From positions 79,496,001 through 79,560,000 of the forward strand of contig NC_077240.1 of NCBI RefSeq assembly GCF_947179165.1: DNA of 64,000 nucleotides, in the 5' to 3' direction. Within the stretch, counting starts at the first letter, position 1, and each line of letters starts with the position of its first letter. Below, piece by piece: positions 48,300 through 59,300 of this stretch. The translations under genes and the position numbers were made by a program. The notes below the pieces were generated by a model that was not told the DNA's origin, made no database searches, and saw only the letters and a list, made by a program, of their open reading frames with translations. The DNA is from Solanum dulcamara (taxonomy: Eukaryota > Streptophyta > Magnoliopsida > Solanales > Solanaceae).

Positions 48300-49400
48300 G
48301 GGCTCTAAATCTGAACTACCCCTTTATTAAAGTCATATCTACCATATTTAAATCTGAACTACCCCTATATTAAAGTCATAGCTACCATGGTCCCCAAAAA
48401 AATATCTTTAAATGACAATAAATTTCTACGGCTCGAGGGAAAGATAATTGGATATATATTCTCCTTGGTTTATATTATATGGTATATTTAAAATTATAAA
48501 ATTAAATAATATTTTATTATATTTTATGTATTTTAATTTAAAATCATAATATTTTTTAAAAATAATTTTTTAAATTTTATGTCAAGTTAAAATCGATCGA
48601 GGAATTAAAGTAGAAAGTCATTTTTTGGAGAGATACACTATGGTAGGTGTGGCTTTAATAAAGGTGTAGTTGATGATTAATTTTAGTAAATTTTATCTAA
48701 ATTTCATAGTGATTCTTTCCAATTACACTTTATTTTTATTCTTTTAAAAATTACTCGAAATCCCTTTTTTTGTGGAATCTGGATACATTACGTAAAGAGA
48801 TGTATCCAATCGATTTATCGCGTAAAGTGATGTATCCGACGTCCTGATACATCACATAAATGATGTATCCGACCGATACATCGCATAAAGGGATGTATCT
48901 GACGTCTTGATATATCACGTAAAATAATGTAGTTCATCGATACATCGCATACAGGGTATTTGAGAATAGGAAAGAATAGGAATTTTTATAATTTTTTCAA
49001 ATGATAGAAAATTTTAGAAAATATGATAAAATAAACTGTGTATTTAGATAATTTTTTCATTAATGTAGTATCTGTTTTGAAAAAAAAAAAAAAATTATTG
49101 ATCCCTTTCAAAATGACCCAATAACTAACATCCATTTCTTTAGGATTTATTTGTCATTTACCCTAATATATACTCTTTCATAAAACACTAATAAATAAGA
49201 GTTATTTGACTAATTTATCTTTATTCTTCAATTTTTCATATTATTTGACAAATAAATATAGATTTTGAATCAAATTATTAAATTCAGGCGAATTTGTAGG
49301 TTGCACTCTAGCTCCGCCCCTATTTATAACTCTTCACAATTAATCATTTCCTTCAAACAATTTTCTTTTTCCTTTTTTGAAGTTCCACCATATTATAAAC
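48300..49400 (-). repeat. Inverted copy of segmental block A
   Basis: Read on the - strand from 49400 to 48410 this matches 38.37-39.37 kb, including the 'cctttattaaagccacacct' promoter-like piece at 48.64-48.68 kb. It lacks the Stowaway-like insertion of block A but has its own insertion of about 0.4 kb carrying the GATACATC repeats. At its left, two further copies of a promoter-like piece ('ctacccctttattaaagtca') stand in + orientation at 48.31 and 48.36 kb. Confidence 0.75.
48781..48960. repeat. Tandem 'gatacatcacgtaaag…gatgtatccgac' repeat
   Basis: Five to six diverged units of about 30-40 bases alternate GATACATC and GATGTATC, so each unit can fold on itself. No coding capacity. Confidence 0.75.
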
Positions 49401-49477
49401 AATGTATTAATCATTAACTTTGTATCAATTGAATGATTGTTCTCAATTTTTCTATTAATTACTACAAGTTTATAAAT

Positions 49478-49588
49478 ACATTGTTCGAAACAACTTTAGT
49501 TGACGCATGTTGCCCGACATTTAAGGGCATAATCAAAACTAATTGTCCGTGCTATAAGTATACTGACAATTTTGATTATCAACTCTGA
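49478..49588 (+). pseudogene. Relic of a second-8CM exon
   Basis: From LFETTLVDACCPTF to DNFDYQL and then TGA (49586-49588). It resembles the second 8CM exon of gene 3 more than any first 8CM exon, for instance in the IIKTNC and FDYQL parts. It joins the intron-end sequence 'tttataaataca' directly to 'ttgttcgaaac', so the acceptor and the first half of the exon appear deleted. No last part and no tail exon follow. Confidence 0.8.
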
Positions 49589-49834
49589 TAATTAGTCAAG
49601 TTGAGTAATTTTGTTAGTTTTTAAAAATTAGGGAATATAAATCATATTTAGAAAAAATATATTCAAATTCTAAATATTCTTTACAAAAAAATATGACCAA
49701 GCGCAACTCTAACTTTGAAAATTCTAAACAAAATGAATATTCTTTTTATTTCATGGTAAACTGTCCACTAATTTAGTTTTTTTATGTGCATGTGAAATTA
49801 AATTAAATCTGAGCTACCCCTTTCTTGAAGTCAT

Positions 49835-49873
49835 ACCTACCATATTATATCTTCAAAAAAAATATTATAAATA
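49835..49873 (+). promoter_or_regulatory. Gene 4 promoter: AC element and TATA box
   Basis: ACCTACC (49835-49841) in 'gaagtcatacctaccat', then TATAAATA (49866-49873) and the ATG 55 bases later. The arrangement is like that of gene 3. Confidence 0.55.
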
Positions 49874-49927
49874 GACGTGTTAGATCTCTTTATTATAGCA
49901 CACAAACCATTTATCACTGGAAAAAAA

Positions 49928-52233
49928 ATGGTAACCATGCAAATGCTCATGATGTTAATGGTGGCTGCAATTTTATTTTGCAGCCACCAACAAGCGGTCG
50001 TGGCGAGAGAAATGGTCGTGGTCGATAATGGGATCGGGAGCGAGTTACAAAGCTCCCCATTTGATGTTCTATGTCAGTATTGGTCGTGGCCACAACTATG
50101 TCATCCTCCAAGGCCACGTCCTCGTCCTCGTCCACGTCCACGTCCACGTCCACGTCCACGACCACGACCACGTCCACAACCACGACCATGTGCATCACCG
50201 CCACCGCCTCCACGCTCGCCACCGCCTCCACCACCGTCCCCACCCCCTCCCGCTCCGGCAACGAGTTGCTCAGCTAGTGACAAAGAAAAGGTGAAGAAGT
50301 GTATGTTCAACACAACTTCAATCGATGCATGTTGTCCGACATTTCGGAGCATACTAGGCACTAGTTGCCCTTGCTATAAGTATGCTGAGGATTTGGACAA
50401 TCAAGTCTTGATCACTCTTGAAGCTTATTGTGATGTCGATACCCCTTGTAGGGGCATACCAGTAAGTTATCATTTTTATCGGTCGTTTAAAATTTTGACA
50501 CAGAAAATTATTATCTACAATCATTTAGATCCATAAGAACGATCTAATCCTGATACTACGGATATAATTGAATAAAAACTAAAGGATATTTTTAGGACAA
50601 TATCAATCTGTGACTTATGATTATATATTTCTTGAAATAGTAAGGGTGGAATTGAAGAAAAATAATAATATTTTCTTAATTTTTTAAAATGATAAATATT
50701 ATGAAACCACGTTTTAGCAAATGTGACCAATAAAAATGACTAGAAGATAATGTGCTGGGGTCCATCATGATAGACTACTTGGTGCCACTTTGAAGAGAAG
50801 ATATTGTCCATTTTCTTTTCTTTTTCAAACTAAATAATTTTATATATATATTCTTAGCTTGGAGTAGAAAAAGTGGAAAAAGGAAAAGAAAAATAATGTC
50901 TTCTTGGTTTGTAAAAAGATAAAAGGCTTAAATATGCTATCGAACTTTAAGAAAAAAATAATTTATATCATTCGTTAAAAGTTTGATACATCTATGCCAT
51001 TATTTTTTAATTCGAATTTTTCAAAACCACTCAAACAACTTTTTAACACTTTTCAATTGGAGTTTTGGATCAAATGTACTCTTTTTACTCCTTCTACACA
51101 TGAAGAACATCAAGAACTCCAAATTTTCAACTTCTTCAATTCTTTACGAAATCACCTCAAATTTCAAGAGTTGCGTGTCTCCGAGCTAGATACCAAAATT
51201 TAATATCATTTGAGCTCGAACTCAACCTAACTCAACAAGACATACTTAAAATTTCTTCAAATTTTCAAAACTTTAACCTCATTTAATGGTAAAATTTTCT
51301 CCACAACTCTAAATCAATTGAAATTTTGAACATAGAATCAAAAAATACTAAGGAACAAGGGTCTAGTGTCAAAAAAACAAAAAAAAAACATGAATCAAAG
51401 CAGATTTTTGAAATTTTGAGACTAATTTCCTGTTTTTCAAGTGATGTGGAGAAAATTCTACCATTGAAGGATGTTGAAGAAATTTTAATTGTGTCTTGTT
51501 GAGTTAGGTTGAATTCGAGCTCAAAAGATATTGGGTTTTGATATCTAGCTCGAAGAGATGCTACTATTAAAATTTGAGGTGATTTTGTGAAAAATTGAAC
51601 AAGTTGGAAATTTAGAGTTCTTGTTCTTCTTAAATAAGAACGAGCAAAAAGAGTACATCTAATCCAAAACTTCAATTGAAAAATGTTAAAAGTTGTTTGG
51701 GTGGTTTTGCAAAATCGAAGTTAAAAAATAATGACATAGATGAGTCAAACTTTTAACGGATGACATAAATGAGTCTTTTCTCAAAGTTCAATGACATATT
51801 TGAGTCCTCCCCCTTTAAAAGTGATAACTATTTTGAAATACTTTTTTTAAGTTAAAGTGACAGATAAAATGTCAAAAAAAAAATTATAATAAAAATATTT
51901 TGATGGGTCCTTCATCATGGATTTTTAGGGCCAATTTGAAGATGATTAGATCTTGTTCATTTTTTATATATATTTATTTTGAAATAAGAAATATATAAAT
52001 TAGAGGTATCATTGTCAATATTAATTATTAACCATTAAGTTTTACATCAATTGAATTATTTAAATTCTACACGTATATTATTTGGAAAATCTTTCTAATA
52101 AAATATCTTATATTTCTCTTTTTGAATACTGATTAAAATTATTTTTCTAATTAATGATGTTTTTTCTGTTAATTAATAATTTCAGGTGATTAAGCTATAC
52201 AAGGAGGAGGAGTTAAAAAAATGGATTGTTTAG
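49928..52233 (+). CDS. Secreted hybrid proline-rich protein with 8CM domain, gene 4
   Basis: Exons 49928-50461 and 52186-52233 join in phase 0 (178 + 15 codons plus stop; 193 residues). Signal peptide to AVVA/RE, then CQYWSWPQLC, the longest (Arg-Pro)n run of the family (about 13 units), a Pro/Ser-rich linker and the compact 8CM with unchanged spacing. Two oddities. The intron is about 1.7 kb instead of 80-110 bases because of a large foldback element. The tail is extended: an extra base just before the usual stop turns it into Leu, giving VIKLYKEEELKKWIV. The ATG at 49928 is chosen over an in-frame upstream one at or near 49877 because it starts the conserved signal peptide and because the upstream part overlaps the TATA region. 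Confidence 0.83.
50924..51815. mobile_element. Large foldback element in the intron of gene 4
   Basis: Two arms of about 370-380 bases, at about 50924-51305 and 51446-51815, are reverse complements with scattered changes. The outer ends carry 'aggcttaaatatgctatcga' and its counterpart 'caatgacatatttgagtcct'. The loop is about 140 bases. No transposase. A transcript through it could form a long hairpin. Confidence 0.85.
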
Positions 52234-52315
52234 TTTCTTAATTCCAGATCTTGTATTAGATAATTTTCTGTTAATTACCCTAGTAAATTGTAATGTTGTG
52301 TTTTACCAAAAGTAA

Positions 52316-52335
52316 TTTTGACATATCCGTCAAAA
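52316..52335 (+). terminator. Conserved 3' palindrome of gene 4
   Basis: TTTTGACATATCCGTCAAAA, about 80 bases after the stop codon; the same inverted repeat as after genes 2 and 3. Confidence 0.4.
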
Positions 52336-52859
52336 TCCTTATAATAATAATAATGATGTTTATATCAGCTTATATATGTATATTAAGTTTTTAACTAGTA
52401 TTTTATTAGATATGAACTTTATATTTATCAAAAAAAACAAAATAAATTATAGTCATACAAATATCATGACATTAAAATCCTAAGCTTTGAAAGTCTTATA
52501 ACGATAAGATATTTTAGTATATTTTAAACCACTAATCTCAAACAACAATTTTTTTTTATATAGTTCATGTCAGATCAAATTATATCATCAAAATTGAAAT
52601 TGAGAAAGTACAATTTTCACTCGGGCGGAGCTAGCATTGCGATTATGAATTCTATAGAATTCAATAGATTAGGCTCAAGCAATGTATTTATGTTTTAAAA
52701 ATCCATTTTGATATATATAAATAATTTATCGACAACTCAAAAAAAAATTAAACTCATAAACGACAAATTTTAACTCCGCCTTTGATATTATTGTTAGGTC
52801 CACATCCTCAGATGCTTTGTATTCTCTTATCTATTATTTCTTATTTCAAGTTTCTCCCT

Positions 52860-52920
52860 TCCCCAAATCCTGTGCATAGCGGGAGCTTTATTGCACCGGA
52901 CTGCCCTTTTTTTTATTTCA
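52860..52920 (+). mobile_element. 3' fragment of a TS-type SINE
   Basis: 'tgtgcatagcgggagcttta' and 'ttgcaccggactgcc' followed by a T run match the 3' end of the SINE at 26.74 kb. The 5' part is absent. Confidence 0.7.
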
Positions 52921-53238
52921 AGTTTCTCCCCTTTTTCTTTTGACAAGATAATATAATAAATACTATAAATGATTATATTCATACATTTAGATTCAGAATT
53001 AGTGACTCCCTGGTCTGAGTTCGAGTTCTGAAAATGGAAAAATTCATAATAGGGAACAGTTCCTCCTTAGATGAACATGTGTGGCGTGAATCTGAATTAC
53101 TCGAGTCCTAAAATGAATATCGAATGGAAGCCAGGAAAAGAAAAAACAACTACACTGAAATCCTTCCATCTTGTTTATCCACGTGATTTACAATCAACCA
53201 CCGAAATATTGTTTTTCTTCCTTTTTTACGGTGACGAG

Positions 53239-53357
53239 CAGTCTGATGCACGAAGTATCCCGTGCTCATGCGGGTTCACACGGTAAGGGGGTATAATGTA
53301 GAAAGGCTACCCTAAAACAATCATTAGTCGCTGATTCTACGGCTTGAACCTGTAAGA
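53239..53357 (-). mobile_element. SINE just downstream of the U-box gene
   Basis: On the - strand it has the TS-like order: tRNA-like 'ggttcaagccgtagaatc' part, then 'tacattatacccccttac', then 'gcatcagactg'. It begins about 43 bases after the stop codon of the LIN-like gene and in the same orientation, so it probably lies in that gene's 3' untranslated region. Confidence 0.6.
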
Positions 53358-53399
53358 TATAAACAACATGGCAACAACTTTACCGTTCCTCCGACACAG

Positions 53400-56300
53400 C
53401 TAGCTGCAGTAAATAATGGCATAAAGCTCTTTTGCTGTCCATGTAACTTCAACAAGGCTTTCTAGTGGACCAACAAAATCCTCTGCTATCATCAAGAAGA
53501 CCCTACATTCTAGGAGCAAAAATCATAGAATCAAATAGATAGAAATCAACACATGCGAGGTGAAAAGGTCATGTGGATCGGACTCTCCGATGTTGTTGGC
53601 TATCACACATCTGTGTCATATCCTCTAAAAATACACTACTTGTGGAGGATCCAACACCCACGCATTCGATGACATAATTGAAGAGTCGTGTTGAATTCTC
53701 TAAAAATACAGTACTTCTAGAAAATCCAACCCACATCAAATGACATGTTTGAAGAATCTAGTAACATTAGTAAGAAACCATTTTAAGAATCACATATTCT
53801 CCTACTTCCTAACAAATCAAATTTGAGAGCATTATGCCCACACTATACCAAACCCCTTGAGAAAAGTTTGTCTTTGATGTGCCTTATTTGTTTTGACATC
53901 AAATGGCCCAACTAATAATTGCAAAGATGAAAGTGACATTTGGTAAAGCCACCTAGGGAGGAAATACTTGACAAAATTTATGAGATATTGGGGTTGTTTG
54001 GAAGAGGGAAGTCATTTTCTGGTGTTTGGTTATCATAAAACAATTTTCATCAAAAGGGGCAAAATAACTTTCCTTCCTTGTATGTGTGAAACCCATATTT
54101 TACAACAATCTTAACTTTTCACTTCGTATTACTTACTTTAACTCTTGTTTTGATATGTTTTACTTGAGTTGAGGGTCTATCGAAAACATCTTCTCTACCT
54201 TCACAAGGTAGGGAGGGGGGGGTAAGACTGCATACACACCACCCTCCTCAAACCCCACTTGTGCGATTATCTGGTACTATGTTGTTGTATTACTTACTGT
54301 AAGTAACCCTTAGACACTACAATTAATCTTTAGCACTAAAAATCTCATCATGCCGCTCTTCGATTTTTAAATATTGTTATTAATTTTAATACTGTATATT
54401 TCTCAAGAAAATATTTTTCCATCACTAACAAAACACTAGAAAACATTTTTCATGGAAAATGATTTCCTTCATACCGAACACAGATCTAATCTTGAAAAGC
54501 TTGTCCCATAGCGCAATGTGGAAAAAGTTCCTAGATGACCTCTGTATCATTCCACTTTTATCTGATGTCCTCGAAGGGACGACTCAAAAACATTTTGCTA
54601 CAATTTAAAGGTCATAAACAGAAAAAGACTAACCTTGAATTTTGCTGAAATTGAATAGAGACATTGAAGCTAAAACCTTATGCTCAATCAGATCACCATG
54701 TTGTAAGCATTCTATTAGCTGAGTGATAACAGCTAAAAATGCAGATACTTCAAATTCCGAGTCGTTCAGTGAACCAAGAGCTGAGCTCAGCCACGCGACC
54801 GTTGTTAGACAGATTCGGACCATTTCCGAGTTTCCTGATTCTAAGCATTTTGAGAGAGCCTCCACAAATGACTTCTTCCCACTGCCAATGAGTAAAGCTG
54901 ATGCATTTAACAACCACTTTTCCCTTGCCTCTTCTTCTTCATCCTCCATCTGACAATATATTGTGTTTTAGTCATGTACACTTAACAGACATGGAAAAAC
55001 AATAGTATTTTTTTTATTCAGCATGTAAAGTTCATAATGCTCACAGAATGAGTGAAAATGTAATGAGAATTAGAGTATTATGTGACAATTACAAGTGCCA
55101 TAAAAGAAAGGTTCATATTGCAGGACGTTGGCACACTTGGAAACGAACAAAAGAAAGCAGCATGGTGAGGACGAGATGTTTCCCAAACTGACTGAAGGAA
55201 AGGCTCAGTTTTTCCTCACAAGATGGGGTATTGAATATTTTGGCTGGTCCTAAGTTCATTGGACTAATTTTATTGAAGACATAACTAACAACTTAAGCTT
55301 TTAGATGGAAATGGTCACACTTCAAAACCGGCAAGGAATTTCCATTGGTTAAATTGAGAGAGATATTATTCCAAGTTCATACAATGTCAACTTCTGTCTA
55401 TCATTCCATTTTATAGACACAATAAGGATGTAAGTTGTCAGCCACTCGAGTCCCTGAGCCTGCAGGATAGATAAGTTACTAATGCCTAGGAAATTTTCAT
55501 TGTCAGTATCTTGGGTTGGTGAAGGGGAGCGAGCCTTGACGTAACTGGTTAAGTTGCTGCCATGTAACCAGGAAGTGTGGAAACAGCCTCTCGCAGAAAT
55601 GCAAAGTAAGGCTGCGTACAATAGACCCTTGTGGTCTGGCCCTTTCCCGGACCCGTGCATAGTGGGGGCTTACTGCACCGGGCTTCCCTTGTATATTGGG
55701 TCTGTTCCATGGGTTCGTTTATGGGTACATTTCCAGTAAGGATGTGTAAAAGTATCTCCTGCGGGTCTGTCAAGTTTTGCAATTTTTTTGTGTTTTGAAG
55801 AATTCATATGAAGTATCCACACCAGTTCGACACGGGTATGTCAAGGTAATGATGAATCGGTAAACAAGGAAGAATGTAGCACCATGAATGACATGCTTTA
55901 CACTAGCTAGATTGAGTTCTGTGTCATGCTCATGCACTGGTAGTAACATTGTGTGCCTTCTCGCATCACAGCTCTAAATTTGCTTCCACTGCCAAGATAA
56001 AGAAAATTTAGTTCCTATGTGCATCCAGGTTTGAGCTCAATCGATTGAGTTTGAGGACAGTTAATGCAGTCACAGGTATTATTGGCAGTGGCAGAAACAG
56101 TATTTTCACCAAAGGGGTTCGTCGTCTACTACATATACATAAAAAAAAATCTTACTTCTCCTGGAAAGGAAATCCCAAGGGGCTTTTCTCTATCAAAAGT
56201 TGCTATAGTATGCTTGAATTAAGCAAACAACAGGAAGATATGGCCTAGCAAAAAAATCTCGTTCAATTTGGCACCTTTTAAGGTCTCTTGCTTCTCGTGG

Positions 56301-59300
56301 ATTGTGGCTAGAGAGGCATGTCTCACCCAAACCAACCTCCAGGAAATGAAGTCCATATAATTTTGCAACAACAACTACGCCTCAATCCCAAACAAGTTGG
56401 GGTTGCCTATATAATTTTGCATTCCAATAAAGTTATTTCTTATATGAATTCAGCCAGGACAAAAAGAACACGTACTGTCATAAGAGTTGCATCAGCATGC
56501 GCATTATTCTGTTCCTCAAAAGGATTTTCTACTCCAAAGCCTTCAAGAAACCCTGCTTGCTTTAGGATCCAATCCTCTGTCATAATCTTACCCGAGAACG
56601 AAAAATACCCTCCCAGAATAAGGAGTGCTTTGCAACATATTTCTCTGCTCCTTTCATCCGATAAGCTGCTTTCTAAGGCCAAAGTAATTGCATCAACAGC
56701 ATCATCTCTGTATGTGTTGGGTATATCTGTGTCTGCCTGTAAGATTCAAATCCTGTTATAATCTTGCTCGAAATAACAGTGACCTTAAACGGTATGCATT
56801 TCTCTTAAGCAAGTAACAAAAGCTACAATAACTCTTCCTCAATCACTAACATAGTTATGTGATATTCAGTTCAAGCTTTCTGCAAGCCCCTTCTCATCAA
56901 TGGATTCCTGACGTATACAAAGGAGTGTGGTTCATTTGAGAAATTCCTACCTCTTTATCTATCTTTGAGATGTTTGGATTTTTAAAACCCCATGGACGTG
57001 CAGAAGAGAAATGATATCCCCACTCGGACCAAGACAGAACATTTAATTGTTTAAATAGCAATTAAGGTGAAGCAAGGTCAGGAACGATGCATCTCTTTAT
57101 GATAAACAGATCCATTTTGCAAGTTTGTTATTACAGGGAGTTCCTACAAAAGGATCAGACCAGTGACGTATATAATACTTCTCAATGTAGAAGCTATACA
57201 GTTGGTTCTCATCCTTCAGAGACTACGAGTGTAATAAGAGCATCATCACTCTTAAGAAATTCATCACATGGCTATTGAGAACGAATTATCATCTATATCC
57301 ATTCAACTTTTTCGAACAAATTTCAGTCCAATACTGGTAAATAATTTGTTTTCTATAAAACAAGTGATTCCCAAAATCTCATTTTATCCCTATACGGACC
57401 TAATGTAATTGTAAGAACAACAATTAAGGCATGAAGAACAAGTTAAAAAGAAACTTCAAAGGAGATAAGCAGTACTGTGGAGAAACATGAAAAAGTTCAT
57501 TAACTTTCTTTAGAGAAATCGACAAATTTGAAACCTACCAGAAGATCGAAGTGCAAGAGCAGCACAGCAACCATGATTTTCTGTTCACATGGACAGTTCT
57601 GGAGATACGTCTGCAAATCATGCATCGCTTTGACTATGTTATTTTTATGAAGGCCTTTTAGGAAGAACTTTGCATCCTTTCTCCTGAAATGTGGGAGTGC
57701 AGCACAGAGTTAATGTAAAGATCATTACCTCCTAAGACTGCATCATAATCCAGCAAATATAGAGTATTTCAGCATCTAAAATCCAAAGCATGCTTCATCT
57801 CGATATAATATGGGCAGTCCGGTGCACAAAGCATCCCGCGTTCACGCAGGGTGCATGGAAGGGCCGCACCCCAGGGGTGTAATGTGCACAGCCTACCCTG
57901 AGACAAACATCAGTGGCTATTTCACTGCTCGAACCCGTGACTTGGATTCATTTGGATACATGAATCCAAATAATCTAATGTTCAATTTTCCGAAAAGGAG
58001 TAACAGCTTTCTCGTGAAGTATTGTGTCTACATTTCCACTCATGCCATTGCAAAAAAAGAAACATCCGAATATATTCAAATGTGCTTGTTTGACAAAGTA
58101 TCCAGATCATTTCACTTTAACAAAGAATGTAAAACATATTAGCTATCATGCTCGATGTGAGAACGTTTACAAGTAAAAGAATCACTTTTTCTATAAAAGT
58201 GAAATCTGCATGTCACGTTGTTCAGATGTGTCACTGAGCATCTGCTAAAAAGAGCTCTTGAGCTTCAACTTGATGTGCTCTTGATCTTCATTGATACACT
58301 TATAATTTCTCCATGCAAATTCTCCTGGACAAATATGAAATTTCATAGCTATTTTTTACCTTTCAATGACTAATGAATGACCTACTCATCTGCTTTTCTA
58401 TTTTTAGCCAAAACAGAACATACTATGCATGCCATGAGGCAAATAAATGAGAAGTCAGTGTGTAATAGAGAATACATTTGAAAAAACAAGTACCTGTTAA
58501 GGCATATGAGTTCGATCAGGAGTAAAAAGGCGTTTCTCCTTGATTCCAATTCTTCTCTCTGAAGAAGATTAAGCAGACACATCTTATCAACATTTCTAGC
58601 AACGACATTTCTGCAATTATTGTCAGCTTCAATGCAAGAGCAAAGTAATACAGAAACACATATCTTCTCCCTTGTGTTTCCACAATTAAATCTCTCGATG
58701 AGAAACTGTAAGCTTCCGAGGGATAGAAGCTGCACTAAAGCTGCTTTTCTTTCATCCTGATTTAAAGCATTAAGTAGTTGTTCCAATACAGGAACAGCTA
58801 TTTCGTTCTTCAACCAACCGTGTCCCCCTGAATTGCCAGCTACCATAGAGAAATGAGCCAGAAGTTGCCTCCAATGTTCTGACTTCCAATTGGTGATGAC
58901 ATGCTTCAAAATGAAGTTAGTACGGGGCACATTTTGACATTCTAACGATCTTCGTGTTACTGGACATGTTCTATTTCCTTTCGAAAACCAGCTTGTAATA
59001 GATGCTCTCTCAAAGGTTTGGCCAGTCTCAAGGGTAACTGGATCTTCAAAAAGAAGTCCTGTCAAAGGGCAGATAAATTCCTGTGGGATGTGTGTAGAAG
59101 GTCTTCCCACATAATCTTCATAATCGACTCCTACACATTTTCAAAAAGCATCATCATAAGAAATTAATTACTTACTCAACATAAAGGGAAGTAGGGACAC
59201 TCTCAAAGATGACTTTCATCTACCTTGAGCAGGAAGCACTACCTCCTCGGTCTCCTGCTCAAGAGCTGCTTTTGTTATCCTGTTGAATATGAACTCGGTC

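Noticed and set aside
48781..48960. Regular repeats considered as a CRISPR-like array
   Set aside because: Units are diverged and have no unique spacers, and this is a plant nuclear genome.
50028..50294. His/Val-rich, Ser/Thr-rich and similar ORFs in other frames of gene 4
   Set aside because: Low-complexity translations of the same hexamer repeat in alternative frames.
54629..54634. Reading the U-box gene through the exon 6 donor to the TAG at 54629 (ending KIQG)
   Set aside because: An in-frame terminal exon with the family's ECRVFL…VTWTAKELYA sequence exists at 53509-53400, and the donor AAG|GTTAG fits.
55349..55782. ORFs of 77-103 codons around 55.5 kb
   Set aside because: They run through an intronic SINE of the U-box gene and share its sequence with other SINE copies.
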